Positions 35,561 to 43,903 of a DNA stretch of 64,000 nucleotides are shown piece by piece; position 1 is the stretch's first letter; each line of letters opens with the position of its first letter. The stretch lies in contig NZ_CP100128.1 in assembly GCF_024207115.1 (NCBI RefSeq), positions 2,046,001 through 2,110,000 on the forward strand, in the 5' to 3' direction. This DNA is from Chromobacterium sp. IIBBL 290-4. Lineage in GTDB: Bacteria > Pseudomonadota > Gammaproteobacteria > Burkholderiales > Chromobacteriaceae. Under the pieces are notes generated by a model. That model worked only from the letters and a program-made list of their open reading frames with translations. It did no database searches and was not told the origin of the DNA. A program made the position numbers and the translations under genes.

Positions 35561-36703
35561 TTATTTGACCTTTTCAGTGCCTGAATCGTTATTATCGATG
35601 ATTTCCTTTTCTTCAAGGTCCTCATTGATTTTGAGTCCTTCCTCTACTTTTTTTGTCTGGTTGCTTAGGAGTTCTTCTCCTTTTTCACTTATTTTCTTTG
35701 CAAGTGCATTAAAGCCAGGGATCTTGCCAAGTGCATCAACTGCGTCGGAAAGTTTTGCACTTTTCTCAAGAGCCTCCATGAGCGGGTGGTCTGATTTTTG
35801 ATAGTCAGTTATTAGTTTGCCTGGGTTTTCTGCACTGACCTGAAGAACGCTAAATAATAGCTTTGTTCTGAGATCTTCTTTTATTTTTCCTTCGTGAGGC
35901 AAACTTTCGATTTGATTTGATAGGCCAGAGAACGTTTTCCCGAGAACAGATTTATGTGTGTATTCTTCGATTAATCGCTTTGATAGGTTGATTTTCTTGT
36001 TGGATGAGTATGCTAACCATAGAACTGGAAAGTAAATTGGTAGTATAGAGATAATTAGGCTTGGGGTGTCTTTGATAACATTAATCAATTCATGGCCCTT
36101 CCAGCCTAGTAAATATATGTCTACGGCGAATGGAATAGTCGATATGGCTACTAGTCCCATTATCGATTTCTTAAAACTTTCTTCGAATCTATTTAATGTT
36201 TTTGTTTCTTCTTCTTTTTTGCTTTCATATGCTGCACTTAATCCAGCTGCCATTGCTCCAGGCATAAGTGCTTTGAGTTGCTCTTGTGTTGATTTTATTG
36301 TGTCGTTTGATGTTTTTATGAGATTTTCGAATTCAATCTTTTGGTTTGATTGTTGTTCCTCATATTTGGCCAGTTGTTGAGCTGTTGCACTGGCAAGGGA
36401 TTCGTCAAGATTCTTGATGCCCTCAGATACTCTTTTATAACTAATTTCTAATTGGTCTTTTAGTCCATCAGTATGTTCGGAACTTCCATCTTCTTTGGTG
36501 ATGTCTGTGCCATATATCTTTCGGTGGAGGTCATCTATTTCAGATTTTTTCTTGATTGCATGATTCAAAAGTTCATTTATATTTTCTAAATATTTTTGGC
36601 TCTGTTCTACTAGTGATTTGGTTTTATCGACCTGTTCTGGTAGTTCTTGACTTTCCTCAAGATATTGATTTATATCTTTTGTGGGCTTTGTTGCACAAAT
36701 CAC
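35561..36703 (-). pseudogene. AT-rich cargo gene, 3' fragment (coiled-coil membrane protein) cut by IS copy 2
   Basis: C-terminal about 370 residues of the interrupted gene; the open frame now starts with seven residues from the IS (MICATKP). After a coiled coil comes LKALMPGAMAAGLSAAYE, then two membrane helices (about SIMGLVAISTIPFAVDIYLLG and IISILPIYFPVLWLAY, each within a 60-residue span), a conserved-looking cytoplasmic stretch (LIEEYTHKSVLGKTFSGL) and a Lys/Glu-rich end. Base composition is far more AT-rich than the chromosome, so the gene is a foreign acquisition. Family not recognised. Confidence 0.75.
36675..36683. repeat. Target-site duplication of IS copy 2, left
   Basis: TCTTTTGTG, identical to 37720-37728 on the other side of the IS. 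Nine bases is the duplication length of the IS903 group. Confidence 0.95.
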
Positions 36704-37719
36704 CCTCCCAGCAGGCGGGGTAGAATGACGGCATGAGCAAGCCCGCCCCGCCCAAGTACAAGACCACCAACTGGAAGACCTACAATGCTGCGCTCAAGGC
36801 GCGTGGGTCGCTGATGATCTGGTTGGACCGTGACATGCGCTGGCATGGCTCTGCAGTCGGCAAACGTGGACGGACACCGACTTTCAGCGATGCCGCCATT
36901 CAGTTCTGCCTGACGATCAAATGCCTGTTCAATCTTGCGCTCCGACAGGCCGTGGGTATGGTGCAAAGCCTGCTCAAACTGGCGGGGCTGGACTGGCTGA
37001 CGCCGGACTACAGCACCGTGTGCCGGCGGCAAAAGCATTTGCAGGTGGCCATTCCTTGCCGTCCAACCACGACCGGGCTGCACCTGTTGATCGACAGCAC
37101 CGGCATCAAGATGCTGGGTGAAGGCGAATGGAAAACGAAGAAACACGGCGCGGAGTACCGCCGTCAGTGGCGCAAGGTGCATTTGGGCATTGATGCGCAG
37201 ACGCTGGAAATCCGGGCGATTGAAGTGACCGACAACGCGGTGGGCGATGCGCCAATGTTGCCGGAGTTGCTGGACCAGATTTCCGCGGGGGAAAGGATTG
37301 CTGCAGTAAGTGGCGATGGTGCCTACGACACCAAAGGCTGCCATGAAGCGATTGCCAAGCGAAAAGCCGAGGCGGTGATTCCTACCCGAAAGAATGCCAA
37401 GCCGTGGAAGGAAAATCGGTTGGGCGCCCATGTCCGAAACGAGATACTGCGTGCTACCCGGCTCCTGGGTCGAGCGATCTGGAGGAAATGGAGCGGTTAC
37501 CATCGCCGCAGCCTGGTGGAAACCAAGATGCGCTGTTTCAAGCTGCTGGGCGAGCGGGTAATGGCAAGGGACTTCGACCGTCAAGTCGCAGAGCTCCAAG
37601 TGCGAGCGGCGATCTTGAACCGCTTCACGCGGCTCGGGACGCCGATGACGGTGCGCATGCCATAAATCCGTCCGGGGAAAGGGGCTTTGCATGCCGAAGC
37701 CTATTTATGCAACAAAGCC
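36684..37719 (+). mobile_element. IS5-family element, IS903 group, copy 2
   Basis: 1036 bp, same inverted repeats and orientation as copy 1, flanked by a perfect 9-bp duplication (TCTTTTGTG). It interrupts the AT-rich cargo gene. Removing the IS and one duplication copy (1045 bp) restores the reading frame, so the insertion is recent and is the only lesion seen. Confidence 0.97.
36733..37665 (+). CDS. IS5-family (IS903 group) transposase, copy 2
   Basis: 310 residues, identical in translation to the copy at 32004-32936, with the same DDE residues (DSTG, GDGAYD, YHRRSLVETKMRCFK). Intact. Two direct copies 4.7 kb apart can recombine and delete the capsid operon between them. Confidence 0.95.
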   Translation: MSKPAPPKYKTTNWKTYNAALKARGSLMIWLDRDMRWHGSAVGKRGRTPTFSDAAIQFCLTIKCLFNLALRQAVGMVQSLLKLAGLDWLTPDYSTVCRRQKHLQVAIPCRPTTTGLHLLIDSTGIKMLGEGEWKTKKHGAEYRRQWRKVHLGIDAQTLEIRAIEVTDNAVGDAPMLPELLDQISAGERIAAVSGDGAYDTKGCHEAIAKRKAEAVIPTRKNAKPWKENRLGAHVRNEILRATRLLGRAIWRKWSGYHRRSLVETKMRCFKLLGERVMARDFDRQVAELQVRAAILNRFTRLGTPMTVRMP

Positions 37720-38138
37720 TCTTTTGTGTCGGATTGTATTTTATCGAGTGATTCCGTAATAAAGTTCCGCGAGTTGATAAGCTCGCTATATAGCTCATTT
37801 GTGCTATCAATTTTCTTTTTTAATTCATCGATACTATCAGTTACATAGTTCTGTTCTTCAAGTAACTTGTTCTTTATTTCCTCGGATGAATTCCGTATTT
37901 CTTCAATCTTGTTTGTGTGCTCCTCAATTTTTGAGGTTAGAGAGGCAGCATTGTTTTCGTGTGATTTTGCAGATTCAGCATATTTTCTTGCTTCTTCCTC
38001 AGAGTCAGTAATTTTCCTATTTATCTCTTCTTGTAAGTGGGTCGTTTTTTTTTCTATTATTTCTTTGATTTGATTTATTTCTGACTTTGTGCTTTGTTCA
38101 AGTTTTTCCAGGTCTTCTTTATACGCAAAACTAAACAT
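37701..38138 (-). pseudogene. AT-rich cargo gene, 5' fragment (coiled-coil N-terminus) cut by IS copy 2
   Basis: N-terminal about 140 residues, starting MFSFAYKEDLEKLEQSTKSE with a strong AAAGGA ribosome site six to seven bases before the ATG. The sequence is one long Lys/Glu/Asn/Ser-rich coiled coil with no signal peptide. The last five codons (ALLHK) belong to the IS. Joined to the 3' fragment across the duplication (QSDTKD then INQYLEES) it gives an uninterrupted frame of about 510 residues: coiled coil, two membrane helices, charged C-terminus. It lies between int and alpA, the cargo position in P4-like satellites. Confidence 0.75.
37720..37728. repeat. Target-site duplication of IS copy 2, right
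   Basis: TCTTTTGTG, the partner of 36675-36683. Confidence 0.95.
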
Positions 38139-38164
38139 ATTATTTCCTTTGAATAGATGGTCTA

Positions 38165-39346
38165 TCAGCAGCTGTGTTTGGTTAGAAAATCAGCCCACCA
38201 TTGCATAATTTTCCTGCGATCTTCCAAGTATTCAGCGCGATGGTAAGCGGCACGTACTTTGTTGCGCTCTGCGTGTGCGAGCTGCTTCTCTATGATATCT
38301 GGATCGAAGCCTTCTTCGTTAAGAACAGTCGAAGCCAAAGCGCGGAAGCCGTGCGGTGTCGCAGTGCCTTTGTAGCCCATGCGGCCCATGGCATAGCCCA
38401 GCGTGTTCTCGGACATTGGCTTCTTGAGGTCTGTCACGGCTGGGAAGAGCAGGGCGCTTTTGCCGGTCAGCGGTCGCAGTTCTTTCAGCAGCTCCAGCGC
38501 TTGGCGCGATAGCGGTACAAGGTGAGGCTCGCGCATCTTCATGCGCTCGGCCGGGATGCGCCATTCGGCGCGCTCTTCATCAAACTCTTCCCAGCGCGCG
38601 GCGCGTAGTTCGCCAGGGCGAACGAAGGTCAGCATCAGTAGATGCATGGCAATGCGTGTCGGGATGTAGAGAGGTTCGGCTGCCAGGCGGCGGTAGAACT
38701 CGCGCAGCTCGCCGCGTGGCAGCGCCGGGCGATGCTCCACCTTCTTGGCGCGTATCGCCCCTACAAGGTTGACTGCTGGGTTGTCCGTGGCCCTGCCGGT
38801 TTGGATGGCAAAGCGGATGATGGCACTGATGCGCTGCAAAACCCGTTGCGCAGTTTCGACTGCGCCGCGTTTTTCGATTTTTAAGATGGTGTTCAGGATG
38901 AGCGGGGCGGTCAGATCGGGTACGGGTAGCTTGCCCAGGTCGGGGAAGGCGTCTATCTCCAGCGAGTCCATCACTCGCCGCGCATGATCAGGCGTCCAGC
39001 GGTCGAGCTGCTTCTCATGCCATTCTCGGGCCACCAGTTCGAAAGCGTTAGTTGCCGCGATCTGGGCGACAACCTTGGCTTCTTTCTTGGCCTGGCTGGG
39101 ATTGATGCCTTGGGCGAGCTGTACTCGCGCCTCGTGGGCTTTCTGGCGTGCATCGCTCAAGCCGACAGCAGGGTACTTGCCCAGGGCCAGGATGCCGGCC
39201 TTGCCTTGAAAGCGGAAACGGAAGCGCCAGAGCTTGCCCCCGGATGGCGACACTTCGAGATAGAGGCTTTCGCCGTCGGCGAGTTGGTAGGGCTTGTCTT
39301 GGGGCTTGGCTTGCCGGATGGCAAGGTCGGTCAGGGCCATGTGCAT
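38165..39346 (-). CDS. P4-type tyrosine integrase
   Basis: 393 residues. N-terminal DUF4102 arm-binding start (ALTDLAIRQAKPQDKPYQLADG), core-binding region, then the catalytic domain with the Arg in RPGELRAARW, the HxxR in TPHGFRALAST, the His in LAHAERN and the nucleophile Tyr in AAYHRAEY. Integrates satellites and islands at tRNA 3' ends. The ATG at 39346 has an AGGA ribosome site; an ATG two codons later (39340) is an alternative. The gene points away from the tRNA, as usual. Confidence 0.95.
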   Translation of the reverse strand: MHMALTDLAIRQAKPQDKPYQLADGESLYLEVSPSGGKLWRFRFRFQGKAGILALGKYPAVGLSDARQKAHEARVQLAQGINPSQAKKEAKVVAQIAATNAFELVAREWHEKQLDRWTPDHARRVMDSLEIDAFPDLGKLPVPDLTAPLILNTILKIEKRGAVETAQRVLQRISAIIRFAIQTGRATDNPAVNLVGAIRAKKVEHRPALPRGELREFYRRLAAEPLYIPTRIAMHLLMLTFVRPGELRAARWEEFDEERAEWRIPAERMKMREPHLVPLSRQALELLKELRPLTGKSALLFPAVTDLKKPMSENTLGYAMGRMGYKGTATPHGFRALASTVLNEEGFDPDIIEKQLAHAERNKVRAAYHRAEYLEDRRKIMQWWADFLTKHSC

Positions 39347-39468
39347 AGATTCCTGTGTATAGATTCGCTCTTGGTGGCGATGGGCGCGCAGCCTTGAGCT
39401 GCGGGCCTCTGAGGAGGGTGTGTATAGATTTTAGCCCTGCGTTGGCATCTATACACGGATCTATACAC
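39341..39468. repeat. Four copies of GTGTATAGAT upstream of the integrase
   Basis: GTGTATAGAT at 39355-39364 and 39420-39429, and its complement ATCTATACAC at 39447-39456 and 39459-39468; a one-mismatch copy (GTGCATAGAT) at 39341-39350 covers the integrase start codon. Multiple short sites beside att and over int are as expected for integrase arm sites or an autorepressor. Confidence 0.7.
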
Positions 39469-39513
39469 AAAAATGCTGGATCTGGCTGGACGAGTCCGGA
39501 TCAAAATGGACAA

Positions 39514-39548
39514 CAAAAAACCCGCAAAGCCTTGTGCTGTGCGGGTTT
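39514..39548 (-). terminator. Terminator downstream of tRNA-Leu
   Basis: On the minus strand AAACCCGCA pairs with TGCGGGTTT across a 13-base loop, followed by a T-run (TTTTTTG). It lies 34 bases after the tRNA 3' end and before the integrase repeats. Confidence 0.85.
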
Positions 39549-39582
39549 CCTGGTACTTCTCGGACTCTCTCGGAGAGGTCGC

Positions 39583-39667
39583 TGGTGCCCAGAGTCGGAC
39601 TCGAACCGACACACCTTGCGGCGGGGGATTTTGAATCCCCTGCGTCTACCAATTTCGCCATCCGGGC
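39583..39667 (-). tRNA. tRNA-Leu (anticodon CAA)
   Basis: 85 bases on the minus strand, starting GCCCGGATGGCG and ending in an encoded CCA. Acceptor stem GCCCGGA pairs with TCTGGGC, allowing a wobble; anticodon arm GGGGA-TTCAAAA-TCCCC gives CAA at positions 34-36; the long variable arm and GGTTCGAGTCC T-arm are typical of class II tRNA-Leu. The 3' end is the attachment site of the adjacent satellite. Confidence 0.96.
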
Positions 39668-39690
39668 TTCACATTGCTGTGAGAGAGAGC

Positions 39691-39719
39691 ATCATAGCGC
39701 CGCGCGCGGCGCTTGTAAA
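39691..39719 (-). promoter_or_regulatory. Sigma70-type promoter of tRNA-Leu
   Basis: On the minus strand TTTACA (39714-39719), 17 bases, TATGAT (39691-39696), about 24 bases before the tRNA. The spacer is part of an 18-base GC-rich palindrome (AGCGCCGCGCGCGGCGCT). Confidence 0.6.
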
Positions 39720-39729
39720 TGGGTGGGCC

Positions 39730-40626
39730 TCACTCTTTTTTCATTTTTATTGCATGGTCATACAGCTGCTTGCGATTGGCGCCGCTGATCTGGGCCGCCA
39801 GCGTGGCTGCCTGCTTGGTGGGCAGTTCGGCGGCCAGGATTTGCAGCACGCGCAACGCTTCGGCCGGCGGGGCGTCGTCGTCGGCCTCCACTGCGGGGGC
39901 CGCGTCCAGGATCAGCGCGATTTCGCCGCGCTGCTGGTTGGAATCGGCCTTCACCCACTCCAGCAGCTCCGCCGCCGGCAGGGTGTGGAAGGTTTCAAAG
40001 GTTTTGGTCAGCTCGCGGGCTATCATCACCCGGCGTTCGCCGCCCAGCTCGGCCACGATGTCTTCCAGCGCGTCCACGATGCGGTGCGGCGCCTCGTAGC
40101 AGATGGTGAGGTGCGGCGCCGACAGCCATTGCTGCAGCGTTTTGCGGCGCTCGCCGCTCTTGGGCGGCAAGAATCCGTGAAACAAAAAGGTGGGCGCGGT
40201 AAAGCCGCTGGCGGACAGCGCGGCGATGACGGCGCTGGCGCCGGGCAAGGGGCGCACCGGGTGGCCGGCGGCGCGCACGGCTTCCACCAGGCGCGCGCCG
40301 GGGTCGGACACTGCCGGGGTGCCGGCATCGGACACTTGGGCCACGATCTGGCCTTCGGCCAGCCAGCGCACCACCTGTTCGGACATGGCGCGTTCGTTGT
40401 GCTCGCGCAGGCTTACCAGGCGTTTGGCGCGGATGCCGTATGCGGATAGCAACTGGCCGGTGACGCGTGTATCCTCGGCGCAAACGACATCGGCGGCCTC
40501 GAAAACGGCCAGGGCGCGGGCGCTGATGTCGGACAAATTTCCAATGGGCGTGGCCACCACATATAATGTGCCGCTACAGAAACTATCCCTGGCGGCATCA
40601 AGCAGATGGGCGAACGAAGTATGCAA
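39730..40626 (-). CDS. rsmI: 16S rRNA (cytidine1402-2'-O)-methyltransferase RsmI
   Basis: SAM-dependent tetrapyrrole-methylase-fold enzyme modifying C1402 of 16S rRNA. GTLYVVATPIGNLSDISARAL, CAEDTRVTGQLL, SDAGTPAVSDPGARLV, PLPGASAVIAALSASG and FHGFLPPKSGER are the family blocks. No ATG lies at a sensible place: the TTG at 40626 has a GGAG ribosome site at seven bases and gives 298 residues, so I choose it; GTG at 40560 would cut into the first strand. The longer open frame upstream is antisense to lpoA. The start overlaps the divergent lpoA start by six bases. Confidence 0.9.
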   Translation of the reverse strand: MHTSFAHLLDAARDSFCSGTLYVVATPIGNLSDISARALAVFEAADVVCAEDTRVTGQLLSAYGIRAKRLVSLREHNERAMSEQVVRWLAEGQIVAQVSDAGTPAVSDPGARLVEAVRAAGHPVRPLPGASAVIAALSASGFTAPTFLFHGFLPPKSGERRKTLQQWLSAPHLTICYEAPHRIVDALEDIVAELGGERRVMIARELTKTFETFHTLPAAELLEWVKADSNQQRGEIALILDAAPAVEADDDAPPAEALRVLQILAAELPTKQAATLAAQISGANRKQLYDHAIKMKKE

Positions 40627-41769
40627 AGACTGACTCCGCTGTTGTTGATCGGCGCGGCGCTGGCGTGGCTGACGCCGGCACAGGCGCAAACCCCAGACTA
40701 TATCATCCAGAGCAACAGCGCGCCGGTTCGATCGCTGACCCAGCCCGCGCAGGCTCCCCGCGCGGCCCCGGCTTCCGCGCCCCGTTCCGCGCCGATGAGC
40801 GCCGCGCCGCAGGCCAGCGCGCCAGTTGCCAAACCCGCTCCCGCGCGCGGCAAAGTGCGCATCGGCGTGATTTTGCCGGCCGAATCCTCGGCGCTGGGCG
40901 AGGCGGCGGCGGTGGTGCGCAATGGCATCGAGGCGGCGGCGCAGGTGGATCAGAATGCCGAGCTCGTCAATGTGGACGCCACCAGCGACAACGTGGTGGA
41001 CCGTTACCGCGAGGCGGTGGCGGAGGGCGTCAATGTGGTGATCGGCCCGTTGTCGCGCGGCTCCATCGCCCAGCTGGCGCCGTCGGTGACGGTGCCCACG
41101 CTGGCGCTGAATTCGATTGGCCGCGAAGTGGCGCCCAATCCCAAACTCTATTCGCTGTCCTTGATCGTCGAGGGCGAGGCGCGCCAGCTGGCGCAACTGA
41201 TGCGCGACGACGGCCGGACCAATCCCTTGCTGATCGTGGGCGGCGACGCCTTGTCGCAACGGCTGGCGGCGGCGTATTCCGCGCAATGGAAGGCGCTGAC
41301 CGGCAAGCCGGTCAATACGCTGGCCCTGGATCCGGCCAATTTGCTGGCGGCGCTGCAAGCCAGCGGCCAGGCGGATTCGCTGGCCTTGGCGCTGGATGCC
41401 GCGCAGGCGGCCAAGCTGAAGGCGGCGCTGACGCCGGATATGGCGGTATACGGCACCTCGCAGCTGAATGCGGGCGGCAATCAGCCTGAACTCGCCGGCA
41501 TCCGCTTTGTCGATATGCCTTGGTTCCTGATGCCGGACCACCCGGCGGTGAGACGCTATCCCAGACCGGCGGCGGCGCTGACGACGCAAACCGAGCGGCT
41601 GTACGCGCTGGGCATCGACGCCTACCGGCTGGCGGTGCAGCTGGCCGGCGCGCGCGCCAATGCCGGCTTGAGGCTGGACGGCGTGACCGGCGATTTGCGG
41701 CTGGGCCGCGACCGCGTGTTCGACCGCCAGTTGCCGGCCGGCGTGATGGGCGGCAACGCGCTGCAATGA
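40621..41769 (+). CDS. LpoA-like penicillin-binding-protein activator, short form
   Basis: 382 residues with a signal peptide ending AQA-QT, a Pro/Ala-rich linker, then the periplasmic-binding fold of the LpoA C-terminal domain ([29 protein letters not shown]). E. coli LpoA is a 678-residue outer-membrane lipoprotein with an N-terminal TPR domain; this protein lacks the TPR region and has no lipobox cysteine. It is identified mainly by the conserved rsmI-lpoA-yraN-diaA-dolP order. Start at 40621 puts the signal peptide at the N-terminus; 40606 is an alternative. Confidence 0.8.
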   Translation: MQRLTPLLLIGAALAWLTPAQAQTPDYIIQSNSAPVRSLTQPAQAPRAAPASAPRSAPMSAAPQASAPVAKPAPARGKVRIGVILPAESSALGEAAAVVRNGIEAAAQVDQNAELVNVDATSDNVVDRYREAVAEGVNVVIGPLSRGSIAQLAPSVTVPTLALNSIGREVAPNPKLYSLSLIVEGEARQLAQLMRDDGRTNPLLIVGGDALSQRLAAAYSAQWKALTGKPVNTLALDPANLLAALQASGQADSLALALDAAQAAKLKAALTPDMAVYGTSQLNAGGNQPELAGIRFVDMPWFLMPDHPAVRRYPRPAAALTTQTERLYALGIDAYRLAVQLAGARANAGLRLDGVTGDLRLGRDRVFDRQLPAGVMGGNALQ

Positions 41770-42104
41770 ATCAGGCCGGCCGCGACGCCGAGGACCGGGC
41801 GCTGGCGCTGCTGGAGGCCGCCGGCCTCAAACTGGTGGCGCGCAACTGGCATTGCCGCGGCGGCGAGATCGATCTGATCATGCGCGACGGGGCTTATTGG
41901 GTGTTCATCGAGGTGCGCCATCGCGGCGGCAGCCGCTTTGGCAGCGCCGCCGACAGCATCACAGCATCCAAACAAAGGAAACTGCTGCTGGCGGCCGAGG
42001 TCTATCTAGCTGGCAAGGGCATAGACGCGCCTTGCCGCTTCGACGCGGTGGTGAGCGTCGGCGATGCCCGGCCGCAGTGGTTGAAGAATGTTTTTACGCA
42101 GTAA
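41766..42104 (+). CDS. YraN / UPF0102 family endonuclease-like protein
   Basis: 112 residues with the restriction-endonuclease-like core of UPF0102: [24 protein letters not shown], then [12 protein letters not shown] and [14 protein letters not shown], holding the E-x-D-x-E-x-K-like acidic cluster (the last Lys replaced by Arg). Function unproven. ATGA overlap with lpoA. Confidence 0.9.
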   Translation: MNQAGRDAEDRALALLEAAGLKLVARNWHCRGGEIDLIMRDGAYWVFIEVRHRGGSRFGSAADSITASKQRKLLLAAEVYLAGKGIDAPCRFDAVVSVGDARPQWLKNVFTQ

Positions 42105-42127
42105 TTGTGAGTAGAGGGGATTCCCCA

Positions 42128-42718
42128 ATGGATTTGATTGACCGCGTCAACGGCCATTTTCTGGAAAGCATCGCCGTCAAGCAGGAGGCGATGGAGCTGT
42201 TGTCGCCCGGCGTGGCGGTGGCTGCGGAACGCATGGTGGCCTGCCTGATGAATGAAGGCAAAATTCTCGCTTGCGGCAATGGCGGTTCGGCCGCCGATGC
42301 CCAGCACTTCGCCGCGGAGATGCTGGGGCGCTTCGAGAAAGAGCGTCCGGGCCTGGCGGCGATGTCGCTGGCGACCGATGGCTCGTCGCTGACCGCCATC
42401 GGCAACGATTACGATTTCGACATGGTGTTCTCCAAGCAAGTGCGGGCGCTGGGCCATACCAACGACCTGTTGCTGGCGATCTCCACTTCCGGCAATTCCG
42501 CCAATGTGATCGAGGCCATCTACGCCGCGCATGAGCGCGGCATGGGCGTGATCGCGCTCACCGGCAACGACGGCGGCAAAATCACAGAAATTTTGTCGCC
42601 GGAAGATATCCACTTGAACGTGCCGTCGCTGCGCACCTGCCGGATTCAGGAAACCCATATCCTGCTGATCCACGCGCTGTGCGACGCCATTGATTGCATG
42701 CTCCTCGGAGGGGAATGA
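42128..42718 (+). CDS. gmhA: SIS-domain sugar isomerase, GmhA/DiaA family
   Basis: 196 residues; SIS domain with ILACGNGGSAADAQHFAAEMLGRFE, the LAISTSGNSANV phosphosugar loop and ETHILLIHALCD. Annotated homologues in Neisseriales are called phosphoheptose isomerase (sedoheptulose-7-phosphate to heptose, for LPS). The gene order is that of E. coli diaA, whose product binds DnaA, so sequence alone does not decide between the two roles. GEIL-type zinc residues for GmhA are not all obvious. Confidence 0.85.
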   Translation: MDLIDRVNGHFLESIAVKQEAMELLSPGVAVAAERMVACLMNEGKILACGNGGSAADAQHFAAEMLGRFEKERPGLAAMSLATDGSSLTAIGNDYDFDMVFSKQVRALGHTNDLLLAISTSGNSANVIEAIYAAHERGMGVIALTGNDGGKITEILSPEDIHLNVPSLRTCRIQETHILLIHALCDAIDCMLLGGE

Positions 42719-43305
42719 TGAAGAGATTGATGACTGCGGCGCTGTTGGCCGCGGGTTTGGCCAGCAGCCTGAGCGGCTGCGTGGGCCTGGTGGCAGCCGG
42801 CGCGGCCGGCGGCGCGCTGGTGGCGTCGGATCGCCGCACCAGCGGCGCTTATGTGGATGACCAGGGCATTGAGTTGAAATCGGGCGAGCAGATCGCCAGC
42901 CAGTTGCCTTCGTCCCATGTCAACCGCACCAGCTTCAACCGCGCGGTGCTGTTGACCGGCCAGGTGCCGAGCGAAGAGGCCAAGCAGAAGGCCGAGCTGA
43001 TTGTGCGCGGCATTCCCAATGTGCGCCGCGTGTTCAATTATCTGACAGTGGCGCCGGCTTCCGGCTTCTCCGATCGCAGCAACGACACCTGGATCACCAG
43101 CAAGACGCGCGCGCGCCTGTTGCAAGGCAAGGGCTTCAACCCGAACGACGTGAAGGTGGTGACCGAGGGCGGCGTGGCCTACATGCTGGGCCTGGTGACG
43201 CAGGCGGAAGGCGATGCGGCTACACGCATCGTCAGCGAAACCGCCGGCGTGCAAAAAGTGGTGACCTTGTACGAGTTCATCTCGGAAGTCGCGCCGGCCA
43301 AATAA
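42715..43305 (+). CDS. dolP: BON-domain outer-membrane lipoprotein DolP (YraP)
   Basis: 196 residues: lipobox LSGC (about Cys22), glycine/alanine-rich linker, then two BON domains (about 55-120 and 125-192; the second with KVVTEGGVAYMLGLVTQAEGD). DolP supports outer-membrane integrity and the BAM complex. Translationally coupled to the preceding gene (ATGA) behind a GGAGGGG ribosome site. Followed by a terminator. Confidence 0.92.
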   Translation: MMKRLMTAALLAAGLASSLSGCVGLVAAGAAGGALVASDRRTSGAYVDDQGIELKSGEQIASQLPSSHVNRTSFNRAVLLTGQVPSEEAKQKAELIVRGIPNVRRVFNYLTVAPASGFSDRSNDTWITSKTRARLLQGKGFNPNDVKVVTEGGVAYMLGLVTQAEGDAATRIVSETAGVQKVVTLYEFISEVAPAK

Positions 43306-43321
43306 GGCGGGCGGGCGAGAG

Positions 43322-43346
43322 AAGGGCGGCCCAGGCCGCCCTTTTT
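43322..43346 (+). terminator. Terminator after dolP
   Basis: GGGCGGCC-CA-GGCCGCCC hairpin with a following TTTTT, directly behind the lpoA-yraN-gmhA-dolP transcript. Confidence 0.88.
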
Positions 43347-43843
43347 CATTGCAACTGAGCCAGCGCCAGGGCGCTCAGATACAAACCCACTCCGAAAGAG
43401 GCATGCGCCGACAGGCTGCGCAATCGCGCCCGGACCGGCTGCGGGGTTTTGCGGGCGGCGACGCCGGCGCCGAAGGCTGGTTGCAGCAACAGGAAGGGCG
43501 CGGCCACGCTGGCCAGGCCTAGCAGCAGCGCAGGCGGCAGCGTAGGCGCGCGCAGCCATTCCGGCCCGGCCAGGGCCAGCAGCAGGGCGGCAAACAGCGC
43601 GCCGATGGCGTAGTGGGCGGTCCAGCCCAGGGCTTGCTCGCCGGGCATGGGGGCGGCCTTGCCTATGGCCGGATGGCGGAAGCGGCCATGGCGGAAATGG
43701 CCTAGCCAGCGGCCTACCAGGGCGTAATCCAGCGAGGGAACGCCGAAGCGCCGCAACAGCCAGGCCCAGGCATCCATCACCAGCGTGGCGCCGATGCCGA
43801 TAAAGAGAGATTGCAGCAAAAACAGAGTGCTTGTTTGATCCAT
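43346..43843 (-). CDS. DUF2938 membrane protein
   Basis: 165 residues with about four to five membrane helices, starting at an ATG with a GGAG ribosome site; an ATG six codons upstream lies inside the palindrome and is less likely. The DAWAWLLRRFGVPSLDYALVGRWLGH opening and EQALGWTAHYAIG segment fit DUF2938. Function unknown. It diverges from an ArsR-rhodanese gene over a shared operator, so it is probably the regulated target. Confidence 0.75.
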   Translation of the reverse strand: MDQTSTLFLLQSLFIGIGATLVMDAWAWLLRRFGVPSLDYALVGRWLGHFRHGRFRHPAIGKAAPMPGEQALGWTAHYAIGALFAALLLALAGPEWLRAPTLPPALLLGLASVAAPFLLLQPAFGAGVAARKTPQPVRARLRSLSAHASFGVGLYLSALALAQLQ

Positions 43844-43852
43844 GGTTTCTCC

Positions 43853-43894
43853 AATACTCAATCATTCAACGAATTGATTGAATGATTGAGTATT
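43853..43894. promoter_or_regulatory. Perfect palindromic operator (17-bp arms) between DUF2938 and the ArsR-type gene
   Basis: AATACTCAATCATTCAA, eight bases (CGAATTGA), TTGAATGATTGAGTATT. The arms match perfectly. ArsR-family repressors bind imperfect dyads of this kind (ATTCAA...TTGAAT) over their own promoter. It lies in the 60-base divergent gap, so both genes should be controlled together. Confidence 0.8.
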
Positions 43895-43903
43895 GCTAGC
43901 ATA

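Larger units (their letters stand above)
31955..39582. mobile_element. P4-like satellite prophage remnant beside tRNA-Leu, damaged by two IS elements
   Basis: The right end is the 3' end of tRNA-Leu(CAA), next to a P4-type integrase. Inward lie an interrupted AT-rich cargo gene, a repeat-rich non-coding region, alpA, a coiled-coil protein, a P2-family capsid gene and a truncated ogr/delta gene. The left boundary is the first IS copy. No duplicate of the tRNA 3' end, helicase-primase or other replication gene was found, so the left part seems lost. P4 itself uses a tRNA-Leu gene (leuX). Boundaries other than the right one are approximate. Confidence 0.75.

Noticed and set aside
40627..41766. 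Upstream extension of the rsmI frame to 678 codons
   Set aside because: The added part is antisense to lpoA and has no sequence similarity to the methyltransferase family.
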